DNA of 40,627 nucleotides from Piscibacillus sp052246295 (GTDB lineage: Bacteria; Bacillota; Bacilli; Bacillales; Alkalibacillaceae): the NCBI GenBank assembly GCA_052246295.1, contig JBQQCO010000023.1, one strand, 5' to 3'. Shown piece after piece: positions 31,842 to 40,605 of the stretch. Position 1 is the stretch's first letter. Every line of letters begins with the position of its first letter. The notes below the pieces were generated by a model that saw only the letters and a list, made by a program, of their open reading frames with translations, was not told the origin of the DNA and did no database searches. The translations under genes and the position numbers were made by a program.

Positions 31842-33110
31842 ATGAGTTTATTAGAGGAATTGAAAGATCGAGGTTTAGTTAACCAAATTACTGATGAAGA
31901 AGGTCTTGAATATCACTTAAGTGAAAATAGGGTGTCGCTATATTGTGGATTTGATCCAACAGCGGATAGTTTGCACATTGGACATTTATTACCAGTCATC
32001 ATGCTTAAACGTTTCCAAGAAGCTGGGCACCAGCCAATTGCTTTAGTTGGTGGTGGAACAGGTATGATTGGAGACCCAAGTGGTCGTAACGAAGAACGTC
32101 AATTAAACGAAGCGAGTGTTGTTGAGCATTACAGCAATCAACTTAAGAATCAGTTAGCTAAGTTCTTAGATTTTAATGATGAGCAAAAAGGTGCTATTGC
32201 AGTAAATAACCTTGATTGGTTAAAAAACATGTCTGTTATTGAGCTATTAAGAGATGTAGGGAAACACTTCAGTGTTAATTACATGTTAGCTAAAGACTCA
32301 GTTGAATCAAGAATAGAAAATGGGATTTCATTTACTGAGTTTTCTTACATGTTATTACAATCATTAGACTTCTATAAATTAAATCGGGAGCAAAATTGTA
32401 CGCTTCAAATTGGTGGAAGTGACCAATGGGGTAATATCACAGCCGGATTAGAACTCATCCGTCGTAAAAGTGAAGAGGGGGAAGAGGCAAAAGCATTTGG
32501 TCTAACAATCCCTCTTATTACAAAGGCTGACGGGTCGAAATTTGGTAAAACAGCAGGTGGTGCCATTTGGTTAGATCCCGAGAAAACATCACCTTATGAA
32601 TTCTACCAGTTCTGGTTAAATGCAGACGATCGTGATGTGATTAAGTTCTTGAAATACTTCACTTTCTTATCATTAGATGAAATTAATGAGCTTGAGAAGG
32701 AAGTTCAAAAGCGACCAGAAGAACGTGTGGCACAACGTCGTTTGGCAGAAGAAATGACAACACTTGTTCATGGTGAAGAAGCTTTAGAACAAGCTATAAA
32801 AATTTCTAATGCGCTATTTAAAGGTGATATTAAAGCTTTAAATAAGACTGAAATAGAAGCAGGCTTCAAGGATGTTCCAACACATAATCTTGAAGAGAAT
32901 GAAAAAGGGCTTGTTGATTTATTAGTTGAGGCGAAGATTTCTTCGTCTAAACGTCAGGCGCGTGAAGATGTTAAGAATGGCGCGATTTACATTAATGGTG
33001 ATCGTGAACAAGATCTACAATATATTGTCGATGATAAAGATAAATTAGATGATGCATTTACCGTTATAAGAAGAGGGAAGAAGAAGTATTTCTTAATTAA
33101 ACATCAGTAA
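31842..33110 (+). CDS. tyrS: Tyrosyl-tRNA synthetase
   Basis: This 422-residue class I aminoacyl-tRNA synthetase charges tRNA-Tyr. The HIGH-type motif LHIGHLLP (near residues 45-52) and KMSKS-type KFGKTAGG (near 227-234) are visible, with the tyrosine-binding YMLLQSLDFYKL and GGSDQWGNI segments between. The C-terminus holds an S4 RNA-binding domain (about 350-420; SSKRQAREDVKNGAIYINGD). The ATG at 31842 has GGAGGTG 6 bases upstream; the earlier in-frame GTG is part of that site. It is controlled by the T-box upstream and ended by a strong terminator. Confidence 0.97.
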   Translation: MSLLEELKDRGLVNQITDEEGLEYHLSENRVSLYCGFDPTADSLHIGHLLPVIMLKRFQEAGHQPIALVGGGTGMIGDPSGRNEERQLNEASVVEHYSNQLKNQLAKFLDFNDEQKGAIAVNNLDWLKNMSVIELLRDVGKHFSVNYMLAKDSVESRIENGISFTEFSYMLLQSLDFYKLNREQNCTLQIGGSDQWGNITAGLELIRRKSEEGEEAKAFGLTIPLITKADGSKFGKTAGGAIWLDPEKTSPYEFYQFWLNADDRDVIKFLKYFTFLSLDEINELEKEVQKRPEERVAQRRLAEEMTTLVHGEEALEQAIKISNALFKGDIKALNKTEIEAGFKDVPTHNLEENEKGLVDLLVEAKISSSKRQAREDVKNGAIYINGDREQDLQYIVDDKDKLDDAFTVIRRGKKKYFLIKHQ

Positions 33111-33112
33111 TC

Positions 33113-33155
33113 AAAAAAAGACCAATCGTGAGTTTTTCACGATTGGTCTTTTTTG
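33113..33155. terminator. Bidirectional intrinsic terminator
   Basis: An 18-bp perfect stem (33114-33131 with 33137-33154) with A-run and T-run flanks separates convergent tyrS and the UPF0182 gene. Confidence 0.95.
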
Positions 33156-33159
33156 CTTT

Positions 33160-35940
33160 TTATTGGTTTTGGTTAAGTTGTTCTTCGATTTGACTCATGA
33201 TTTCACCAGCTCGCTCCCATTGTCCATTGGAAAGAGCGTTTTGGTACTGATCGAATAATCTAGACACATCACGTAATGTTTGCTCTGCATCTAACATTGG
33301 TTGACCTTCAGTACCCTCGTCACTTTGATCTGTTTCAGCATCAGGATCTGTTTCAACTTCGCCATCTGGGTTAACCTCTGGAGCGTTACCAGGAGCTCCT
33401 CGTTCAACCATATCCATCAGTTCATCCAATGCTTCATCGAATGTTGGTTCCATGACAATATAATCTTCATAAGCAACTATAACTTGTTTAACTTCAGGTA
33501 GTGACGTAGCATTTGATGATTCAATGTAAATTGGTTCAACATATAAGACTGAATCTTCAATAGGATACGTTAGTAAGTTTCCTCGTATAACCTCAGATCC
33601 ACCTTGTGACCACAGGTTTAACTGTTGAGAGATATAACTGTCTTGATTTATTCGATTTTCAATCTGTTGAGGACCGTAAACATTTTTCTGTTTAGGGAAT
33701 CGATAGACAAACAACTCACCGTAATTTTCTCCGTCATTCCGAACACCCATCCATGCAATCATATTTTGTCTGTTTTTTGGTGTAAATGGAATGGATAGAA
33801 TAAACTCTTCCATGTCTTCATCTGGCAGTGTCATGGTAATGTAGTATGGTTCCATAACAATGTCTTGATTATAGTACTTCTCAGTTGGGAACTGCCAAGT
33901 ATCTTCACGATTGTAGAAAACTTCTAAATCTGACATATGATACGTACCCCATTTATCCGCTTGTACTTGGAATAAATTTTCTGGGTAGCGGAAATGAGCC
34001 TGAATATCTTCTGGTACTTCTTGAGTAAATAAGTCCGGGAACATGTTCTGATAAGTTTGATATAATGGATCGTTTTCATCGGCTACATAGAAATTAACCT
34101 CACCAGTGTAGGCGTCAATGGTGACCTTTACAGAGTTTCGAATGTAATTTCGGTTACCTGAATAAGGTTCAGCATATGGATAGTTTTCAGCTGTTAAGTA
34201 TGCATCCATAATCCATACCATTGTTCCATCATCACGAATTACTAAATAAGGATCGGTATCGTAATCAAAGAACGGCGCAATTCGTTCGACGCGTTCTTCG
34301 ATGTCTCTTGTTTCGAGTAGTTGGCTCTCATTTGTTAACTGGTCCGAGACGAACATTCTGAACGAACCTTCTTTAATCGAGAATAATAATTTGTTTAATC
34401 CTTGTAGAGGAATACCACTGTCTGCCTCATAACGAGTAGAAGCGTTGGTTTCACCTTCAGGATAATCAAATTCATCTACTTTTGTATTAACAATCACACT
34501 CTTATTATTTTGTTCTCCAAAATAAATTTGAGGTCTCTCGACATCTAACACACCTTGTGTTGGTAAATCTTGTAATAGATATTCGGGTTGACCTTGACTA
34601 TCTATTTCATTGACGTGGCTCATAGTTACACCGTAACCGTGAGTATAACGTAAATTATCGTTAACCCAAGTGCGAGCCTGGTCAGGTAAATTAGATGTAT
34701 CCAGTTCTCTAGCACCGATAAATACTTGACTATATTCACCATCAATCATGTAACGATCAATATCTATATCATTGAACCTGTAATAGTTACGGATGGTTTG
34801 TTTTTGATTGTAAACATCTAATAATGGTATTGAGTCGTTAAGTCGCACGTTATTGATCGTTAATTCGTTTCGATCTAACAAATCCTCATCAAGACTATTC
34901 TCCGCTGGATGGTCGATTTCATTAATATTATCTAAAGCATAAGCAGCCCGTGTATATTCGAGATTCTTTTCAAGGTACGGGCTCTCTTGATGGAATTCAT
35001 TAGGCGATACAACGAATTGTTGAACAGCAACAGATGCTAATTGCCCTAAAATGACAATGGCAACGTAGGTCGCAATAGGAATGAATACGCTTTTTAGCTT
35101 TCCACGAACAAGCGAAATAATCATCCAGACAGTTGCTATAAGAGCTACAGCAGCCAATATATACGCTTTAGGAATATTAATGACATCATCTGTGTAACTT
35201 AGGCCATGTACTACACTTTCTTGAAACACATTGACTTGATTGGTTAATAAAGTGCCGTATGGCTCAAGTAAATGTTGTGCAGCTAGAATAAGTCCTATGA
35301 ATCCTAATGTAAACCCAAGATGCAACTGTGCTAAACGGCTTTTACGATACATTTCAAAAACAGAATAAGCACCGATTTCAACGAGTAATACAATAATACT
35401 TAAACTGAATAACACACTTAGTACAAATTCTAAGAATGGAAGTATGTAAAGGTAAAATGATATGTCTAAATTAAAATGCGGATCGGTTGTCCCGAAAGGT
35501 TCATAATTTAGAACTTTTAGTGCAGGTTCCCACCCTAATCCTTGAACAAGCATGGTGCCTAACACACCAAAAATAACTGATGTTACTAAAATAAGGTTTC
35601 GACTAATTTTCTTATCCATCAAAGCATTTGGAATCATGTTATGGTTTAAATATGACAGATAAGATTTACGTATCCAGCTCAGTGTCAAAATGCCAATGAC
35701 TAGAAAAATTGCAAACCCAATGGCACCAAGAGCAACTTTACTAGTAATAATCGTTAAATAGACATTTTGGAAATCTAGAGTTTCCATCCAAATATAATTG
35801 GTTAAAATCTGAAAACCTATAATACCTAGTATTAAAATAGGTAAGATAATAAAGAAAATGAATTTTAGACGCTTAGTAAGTTTTTTAATGTTGTCTGATT
35901 GTTTCTTATTAAGTTGTTCGAAAAATTCTTGTGAATCCAT
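33160..35940 (-). CDS. UPF0182 family large membrane protein
   Basis: This 926-residue protein of the UPF0182 family has about seven transmembrane helices in the N-terminal third (roughly residues 25-300) and a large extracytoplasmic region with family blocks such as YTHGYGVTMSHVN, YFGEQ and EPYYITMTLP. An acidic spacer (about 855-885) and a short helical C-terminal segment follow. The function is unknown. AGGGAGGT precedes the ATG. It is monocistronic and divergent from the DUF3219-like gene. Its length is typical of the family, so it is complete. Confidence 0.92.
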   Translation of the reverse strand: MDSQEFFEQLNKKQSDNIKKLTKRLKFIFFIILPILILGIIGFQILTNYIWMETLDFQNVYLTIITSKVALGAIGFAIFLVIGILTLSWIRKSYLSYLNHNMIPNALMDKKISRNLILVTSVIFGVLGTMLVQGLGWEPALKVLNYEPFGTTDPHFNLDISFYLYILPFLEFVLSVLFSLSIIVLLVEIGAYSVFEMYRKSRLAQLHLGFTLGFIGLILAAQHLLEPYGTLLTNQVNVFQESVVHGLSYTDDVINIPKAYILAAVALIATVWMIISLVRGKLKSVFIPIATYVAIVILGQLASVAVQQFVVSPNEFHQESPYLEKNLEYTRAAYALDNINEIDHPAENSLDEDLLDRNELTINNVRLNDSIPLLDVYNQKQTIRNYYRFNDIDIDRYMIDGEYSQVFIGARELDTSNLPDQARTWVNDNLRYTHGYGVTMSHVNEIDSQGQPEYLLQDLPTQGVLDVERPQIYFGEQNNKSVIVNTKVDEFDYPEGETNASTRYEADSGIPLQGLNKLLFSIKEGSFRMFVSDQLTNESQLLETRDIEERVERIAPFFDYDTDPYLVIRDDGTMVWIMDAYLTAENYPYAEPYSGNRNYIRNSVKVTIDAYTGEVNFYVADENDPLYQTYQNMFPDLFTQEVPEDIQAHFRYPENLFQVQADKWGTYHMSDLEVFYNREDTWQFPTEKYYNQDIVMEPYYITMTLPDEDMEEFILSIPFTPKNRQNMIAWMGVRNDGENYGELFVYRFPKQKNVYGPQQIENRINQDSYISQQLNLWSQGGSEVIRGNLLTYPIEDSVLYVEPIYIESSNATSLPEVKQVIVAYEDYIVMEPTFDEALDELMDMVERGAPGNAPEVNPDGEVETDPDAETDQSDEGTEGQPMLDAEQTLRDVSRLFDQYQNALSNGQWERAGEIMSQIEEQLNQNQ

Positions 35941-36067
35941 GTTGACCTCCCTAAAAAGTTATTTCTAAATAGTTATACGAATAGCTTAGTGTTTTAGTTT
36001 CACACCTATTATTAAGTTTAAGTTAAAATGTTAATAGAATCCAGAACTTTGAGTTAGGAGGCGTATT

Positions 36068-36343
36068 TTGGCACAACTACTAATTGATAATTATAGTATT
36101 GATGTAGAACAGTATCAGGTCGATACTCGGGCAAATAAATCGTTTCTATCAGTCGACTTTAAAGTAACTCATGAGCAATATCATGATATCACGACTTTAC
36201 TTTATAAAAATGATTTTAAAATTAGTTTGCCAAGTGAAAATTTACAATTTGATGCTATGATTCAAACTTTTTGGACCTCTTTTACAAATTTGTATAAAGA
36301 GGGAGCTATAGGGGATTTCCATTTAGAGTTAATTGAAAAATAA
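36068..36343 (+). CDS. DUF3219 (YkvR-like) small protein
   Basis: This 91-residue soluble protein is mostly beta-strand by pattern, with HDITTLLYKNDFKI and TSFTNLYKEGAIGDFHLE segments that resemble the DUF3219/YkvR family of bacilli; the assignment is from memory and moderate. The function is unknown. The start is TTG at 36068, supported by TTAGGAG 7 bases upstream; no ATG is available near it. It is followed by two stem-loops. Confidence 0.62.
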   Translation: MAQLLIDNYSIDVEQYQVDTRANKSFLSVDFKVTHEQYHDITTLLYKNDFKISLPSENLQFDAMIQTFWTSFTNLYKEGAIGDFHLELIEK

Positions 36344-36373
36344 CACCTAATGCATATGTCATGGTGTTATTAC
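36339..36373 (+). terminator. Stem-loop after the DUF3219-like gene
   Basis: A 9-bp stem AATAACACC (36339-36347) with GGTGTTATT (36363-36371) overlaps the stop codon. There is no strong T-run, so termination is uncertain. Confidence 0.55.
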
Positions 36374-36399
36374 TAGAAAAGTATTAGTTATTATAAGGA

Positions 36400-36444
36400 G
36401 CGGTAACTTTGGAAGTGTGTAGCTTTCAAAAGTTACCGCATTTT
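36400..36444 (+). terminator. Second stem-loop before the germination operon
   Basis: An 11-bp perfect stem GCGGTAACTTT (36400-36410) with AAAGTTACCGC (36429-36439) is followed by ATTTTC. It probably insulates the ger operon from upstream transcription. From 36445 to 36591 I see only AT-rich sequence. Confidence 0.7.
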
Positions 36445-36591
36445 CATGTAAAAATTAATTAATAAAAGACAAATTAATTTATAAACCTAGCTATTCAATT
36501 AGGAAATACACGGGAGTAATTCGCTTATCAAAGAATAAATTTGCGATTTTTTTCCAAACATAATAATAGTTAATAACTAAGGGGTGGCTAT

Positions 36592-37680
36592 ATGGATCGT
36601 AATGATAAGGTTGGGTTTGTTTATGTATTGTTATTACTAGTCACCACTGTGGGACTCATTAACCATGTCATCATGATTCCAACTCTATATGAAGAAGCTG
36701 GACGTGATTCATGGTTATCCGTAATTTTTACATTTTTCTTAGTATTACCTTGGCTGTTGTTAATCCCTTTAATTGCTAATAGAACAAAACAAAAACATTT
36801 AATGAAGTGGATGCTAAATCATTTACCTAAAGCTTTAGTATATCCACTTTTGTTCTTTATTGTGATTTTTATATTTTTAACTGCAGCAGTAACGACAAAT
36901 GATCTAGTTATATGGACGAATATAACTTATTTGCCCAACACACCTAAATTTGCAATTATCGTTTTGTTTGTTGGGGTTTGTGTTTACCTTGCTTCAACTA
37001 GCATTCGAACCATTGTTATTGTAAATACAATTCTACTTCCGGTTGTTATTTTACTAGGTATATTTGTAGCTACTACTAATATGGAAAGTAAAGATTATTC
37101 ATTATTGTTTCCAGTTCTTGTAGATGGTGTTCAACCCGTGTTAAAAGGGATGATTTATACCACTGCATGTATTCTTGAAGTTTTTATGGTTTTGTTCTTA
37201 CAGCATAAAGTAAAAGACCGTATCCATTATAAAGGTATGGTCTTAGTTACTTTGTTTCTAATCATGTTAGGGCTTGGTCCTGTTATGGGAGGAATTGCAG
37301 CATTTGGCGCTGATACGGTTATTAAAGAACGTTTTCCAGCTTACATACAATGGCAGCTCGTATCAATTGGACGTTTTATAGAACATTTAGATTTCTTTTC
37401 AATATACCAGTGGTTGTCGGGAGCTTTAATAAGAATATCTCTGAGTCTGTATGTTTTATCTGAAATTTTACAGATTAATAATAAGAAAAATAAAAGAAGG
37501 TTTCTACAAGTGGTCGGTATACTTATCGTCATTATTACAATATTACCGATAAATGATCGTCTGTTTGTGTCATTTATTAAATATATTTATTTGCCTTATA
37601 ATTTGATTTTCATTACATTACTATCTTTTATATTGTTTATTGCAGTTATGTTGAAAGGAAAGGGGAAAAAACTCAAATGA
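36592..37680 (+). CDS. Spore germination receptor B subunit (GerAB/YndE-like permease)
   Basis: This 362-residue integral membrane protein has about ten transmembrane segments and belongs to the APC-type endospore germination permease family (GerAB). It binds or senses the germinant in the inner spore membrane. Family features are the first helix with VGFVYVLLLL and the loop MIPTLYEEAGRDSW. AAGGGGTGG lies upstream. The stop overlaps the next start as ATGA, so translation is coupled. Unusually, the B gene is first in the operon. Expression should be in the forespore under sigma-G, but I could not find a well-spaced sigma-G promoter. Confidence 0.92.
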   Translation: MDRNDKVGFVYVLLLLVTTVGLINHVIMIPTLYEEAGRDSWLSVIFTFFLVLPWLLLIPLIANRTKQKHLMKWMLNHLPKALVYPLLFFIVIFIFLTAAVTTNDLVIWTNITYLPNTPKFAIIVLFVGVCVYLASTSIRTIVIVNTILLPVVILLGIFVATTNMESKDYSLLFPVLVDGVQPVLKGMIYTTACILEVFMVLFLQHKVKDRIHYKGMVLVTLFLIMLGLGPVMGGIAAFGADTVIKERFPAYIQWQLVSIGRFIEHLDFFSIYQWLSGALIRISLSLYVLSEILQINNKKNKRRFLQVVGILIVIITILPINDRLFVSFIKYIYLPYNLIFITLLSFILFIAVMLKGKGKKLK

Positions 37681-39110
37681 AAGCACACCTAGACTCAAAC
37701 ACTCTAGAAGAAATCTTCCGCAATTGTGAAGATGTTAAAGAATTAAAATATACGTTTGAACGTAATCTCAATATGACAATGTTTTATTGTAAAGGTTTAT
37801 GTAATGAAGAGTTTTTAATGGACGAGTTTATTCCTACTTTTCAGCACCATATTAAAGAAAAGCTTCATAAGTCTAATATTTTAAAGGAGTTTAATAAGGT
37901 TCCTCATCAAGAAATTAATAAGGAACAAGAAGCGATTGAAAAAGTATTTTCAGGAGAATTATTAGTATTTATACATGATGAAAGCAAGTTATACGCTTTT
38001 GAGATGGGAAAGCCTCCTAATAGGCAACCTGAAGAAACAAGTGCAGAAGTTACAATTCGAGGACCTCGTGACGGCTTTGTTGAGTCCATTGAAATAAATG
38101 TGGCATTGATTAGAAGAAGGATGAAAACTACATCATTATCATATGAAAAATTTATTGTTGGTAAACGTTCTCGGACGCAAGTAGGGCTACTTTACTTTCA
38201 TGACATAGCGCAACCAGAGACTATTGATCATATACGTTCCTTAATAAAAAAAATCAATGTTGACGCACTTGTTAATAATAACCAACTTGAGGAATTAATA
38301 GATGAAAGTCCATTTCGCGTTTTGCCAATGATGCATTACTCAGGAAGACCTGACTTTGCAATCAACTCACTACTTTATGGACGTTTTTTAATTTTAATAG
38401 ATGGTTCACCTATTGCTTTAATAGGTCCGGTAAATCTCCCATTCTTATTGAAAACAGGCGAAGATAATGAATATCCTTGGTTTTTTAATTCAATTGAACG
38501 GTTATTTCGTGTAGGGGGGCTCATTATCGGGATTTTGTTACCTGGTTTTTGGGTAGCACTTGCTGCCTTCCATCCTGACCAAATACCATTGGTTTTTTTA
38601 TCAACAGCTGCACAAGCTCGACAAGGGATTCCTCTGCCTACTCCAATAGAAGCTTTAATTCTTGTATTACTATTTGATTTGCTAAAAGAAGCCGGTTTAA
38701 GGTTACCCTTTTCTGTTGGGCAAATCCTTGGTGTAGTAGGTGGTTTGATCATTGGAGACGCTGCAATTAGTGCCGGTATAACGAGCCCTGCAAATGTTAT
38801 GATTATAGCGACTTCAACTGTCGCAACATTTACAATATCTAACCAATCTCTTTCAGGTATTGTAACCTTAACAAGAATTTTTGTATTAATCATCTCATCC
38901 ATAATGGGGTTATTTGGTTTTTTTGTAGCTAGTTTTTTTGTTTTAATTCACATTGCGAATTTAAGATCTTTTAATTTACCTTATCTAGCGCCTATAGCGC
39001 CTTTTAACTTAAAGGATTTTTTGGCCTCTATATTTCATCTGCCTGAGAAGCTTAAAAAAGATAGGCTTAAAATGCTTAACGTTCAAGACTCTGACAAGGG
39101 TGGAAATTAG
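37677..39110 (+). CDS. Spore germination receptor A subunit (GerAA-like)
   Basis: This 477-residue protein has a large N-terminal hydrophilic domain (about 1-240) and a C-terminal membrane domain with about five to six helices (about 250-445). This is the GerAA plan, with the RGPRDGFVESIEINVALIRRR block near residues 122-142 and the highly conserved membrane region GLRLPFSVGQILGVVGGLIIGDAAI. It assembles with GerAB and GerAC into a nutrient receptor. It overlaps gerAB by 4 bases and abuts gerAC with no gap. The length is close to the family norm. Confidence 0.94.
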   Translation: MKAHLDSNTLEEIFRNCEDVKELKYTFERNLNMTMFYCKGLCNEEFLMDEFIPTFQHHIKEKLHKSNILKEFNKVPHQEINKEQEAIEKVFSGELLVFIHDESKLYAFEMGKPPNRQPEETSAEVTIRGPRDGFVESIEINVALIRRRMKTTSLSYEKFIVGKRSRTQVGLLYFHDIAQPETIDHIRSLIKKINVDALVNNNQLEELIDESPFRVLPMMHYSGRPDFAINSLLYGRFLILIDGSPIALIGPVNLPFLLKTGEDNEYPWFFNSIERLFRVGGLIIGILLPGFWVALAAFHPDQIPLVFLSTAAQARQGIPLPTPIEALILVLLFDLLKEAGLRLPFSVGQILGVVGGLIIGDAAISAGITSPANVMIIATSTVATFTISNQSLSGIVTLTRIFVLIISSIMGLFGFFVASFFVLIHIANLRSFNLPYLAPIAPFNLKDFLASIFHLPEKLKKDRLKMLNVQDSDKGGN

Positions 39111-40256
39111 ATGAAAAAGATAAAACTTATCCTCTTTTTTCTTGTATCAATATTTTATTTAACAGGTTGTTGGGACTCAGATGAGCTTGAAGAAATGCTA
39201 TATATTCATTCGATAGGTTTAGATTATAGAGATGATCGTTACATCATTTATGCACAATTATTCAACTTTCAATCTCTACCCACTGATGAAGGTGCAGGTG
39301 GCGAAGAAACACAAGTAACAGTAGGGGTAGGAGAAGGAACAACAGTAGTTGAAGCAGTACATGATTTGTATTCCGCAACTCAAAGAAGAATTTTTTGGGG
39401 ACATTTATCTAGTATCGTTTTTAGTGAAAGCGTGTTAGAAGGGGATATTGAAGGTGGCTTAGATGTGATTTCGCGATTTCACGAAATTCGTCCAACACCA
39501 TGGATTTATGCATCTAATGAATCTCTTGATGAACTGTTAAATACTTTACCAGCTTTAGGAGTGAACGTTATTTTTTCACTTTTTGGACAACCTGTAGAAA
39601 GTTATGAAGAAAGCTCAAAAGTAAAACCCATTAAGTATAACCGGTTTAATTTGGAGCGTTCTGAGCCAGGGCGAACAGTCGCTATTCCGGTATTAAATAT
39701 TGCAGAATCAAAGTGGTTTGATAAAGCAGGGAGCAAGCCAAATCTTGATGTATCTTCTGTAGCAATTATTAGTAATGAGAATTATTTTGGTATTTTGAAT
39801 GAAGAAGATGCTAAAGGGATTCGTTGGTATCAAGAAGAAACGGAGAGGACCCCCCTAGTTATTTATGATAGTGAGGGACAAGTAAGCGGCTTGGTTGTAT
39901 TAAAAGTAAGAGAATCAAAGGTTATACCTAATTCATTTGAAGAGCAAGTTACGTTTAATATGAAAGTTGAAGTAGGGGGGAGCTTAATTGAAATGTCTCA
40001 TGAAGTGACAGAAAAAGAAGTGAAAAAATCTGTAGAGAATCAAATTAAAAAGGAATTAAGACATACTTACGATAGAGGGTTAAATATAAATGCTGATGTT
40101 TATAACTTTTCTTATCAATTATTCAGGGAGAAACCTCAATTATGGAAGGAAATAACAAATGATGGTCAGTTATCTTTAAATGAAGAATCATTGAGTGACA
40201 TTAAGGTTCAGGTTTACCTAAGAGATACAGGAGAAAGAAAACTCTCGAATAATTAA
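39111..40256 (+). CDS. Spore germination receptor C subunit, lipoprotein (GerAC-like)
   Basis: This 381-residue lipoprotein has a signal peptide (about 1-19) and lipobox LTGC with the lipidated Cys near residue 21, followed by the GerAC hallmark CWDSDELEE. The Ger(x)C domains follow, including SIGLDYRDDRYIIYAQLFN and the strand-rich C-terminal part. It sits on the outer face of the inner spore membrane and needs Lgt for function. It is the last gene of the B-A-C operon; a terminator follows, and the frame looks complete. Confidence 0.94.
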   Translation: MKKIKLILFFLVSIFYLTGCWDSDELEEMLYIHSIGLDYRDDRYIIYAQLFNFQSLPTDEGAGGEETQVTVGVGEGTTVVEAVHDLYSATQRRIFWGHLSSIVFSESVLEGDIEGGLDVISRFHEIRPTPWIYASNESLDELLNTLPALGVNVIFSLFGQPVESYEESSKVKPIKYNRFNLERSEPGRTVAIPVLNIAESKWFDKAGSKPNLDVSSVAIISNENYFGILNEEDAKGIRWYQEETERTPLVIYDSEGQVSGLVVLKVRESKVIPNSFEEQVTFNMKVEVGGSLIEMSHEVTEKEVKKSVENQIKKELRHTYDRGLNINADVYNFSYQLFREKPQLWKEITNDGQLSLNEESLSDIKVQVYLRDTGERKLSNN

Positions 40257-40259
40257 AAC

Positions 40260-40290
40260 CCCGTGCAGAAAAGTCGCGCGGGATTTTAGT
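40260..40290 (+). terminator. Intrinsic terminator of the ger operon
   Basis: A stem CCCGTGC with GCGCGGG (one G-U) is followed by ATTTTAGTT. Confidence 0.72.
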
Positions 40291-40365
40291 TATCAAAAAA
40301 TAAGAAGTTGTGTATGTGTGATAGGTAAAAAACATTCTCGAGAATAATTTAAGATCTTTATAAGT

Positions 40366-40491
40366 TTAGCAACACTTGCTTGTGTTTTCACAGCACTCAT
40401 TCCTGTTTTTTAGATCTTGTTGTTCATTTATAATTATAAACGATGAACAACAGTTTTGTTTTTTTGATTTTAACTTCTTAAGTAATTTCAT
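40366..40491 (-). CDS. 41-residue protein with three Cys-Cys pairs
   Basis: A complete small frame starts with ATG behind a near-perfect GGGAGGTGAT ribosome binding site 6 bases upstream. The product has a lysine-rich start (MKLLKKLKSKKQN) and three vicinal Cys pairs at 14-15, 33-34 and 40-41, the last being the C-terminus. Such spacing suggests metal binding or redox chemistry; similar tiny CC-containing proteins occur in Firmicutes, but I cannot name the family with confidence. A long inverted repeat at 40416-40453 lies inside the gene. It points towards the ger operon end and has no visible partner gene in the window. Confidence 0.7.
   Translation of the reverse strand: MKLLKKLKSKKQNCCSSFIIINEQQDLKNRNECCENTSKCC
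40416..40453. repeat. Near-perfect inverted repeat inside the small Cys-rich gene
   Basis: The arms fold with almost no loop around the central palindrome TTTATAATTATAAA (40427-40440), flanked by TTGTTCAT/ATGAACAA arms with a two-base bulge. It would form a long hairpin in the mRNA of the small gene. Confidence 0.75.
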
Positions 40492-40569
40492 TATAAATCA
40501 CCTCCCTCAATAAATTAATTATTTCTTAGAATTTCGCCGTTTTTCTTTGATTTTTTATGGTTTTATTGC

Positions 40570-40605
40570 TTTTGAATCAATTGGTGGCCACCAATTGATT
40601 CAAAA
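40570..40605. repeat. 36-bp perfect palindrome
   Basis: TTTTGAATCAATTGGTGG (40570-40587) is followed at once by its exact reverse complement (40588-40605). The words AATTGGTGGCCAC and TTGATTCAAAA recall the repeated motifs at ends of some IS21-family elements, as far as I remember. The remaining bases to the window end show no gene. Confidence 0.85.

Noticed and set aside
36410..36463. 17-codon TTG-initiated frame behind an AAGGAG word before the germination operon
   Set aside because: It coincides with a strong stem-loop whose arm overlaps the start; the product is too short to judge and nothing suggests a regulatory leader peptide.
36533..36565. Sigma-G promoter (GAATA ... CATAATA) for the ger operon
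   Set aside because: The words fit but the spacer is 21 bases instead of 17-18, so I do not call it.
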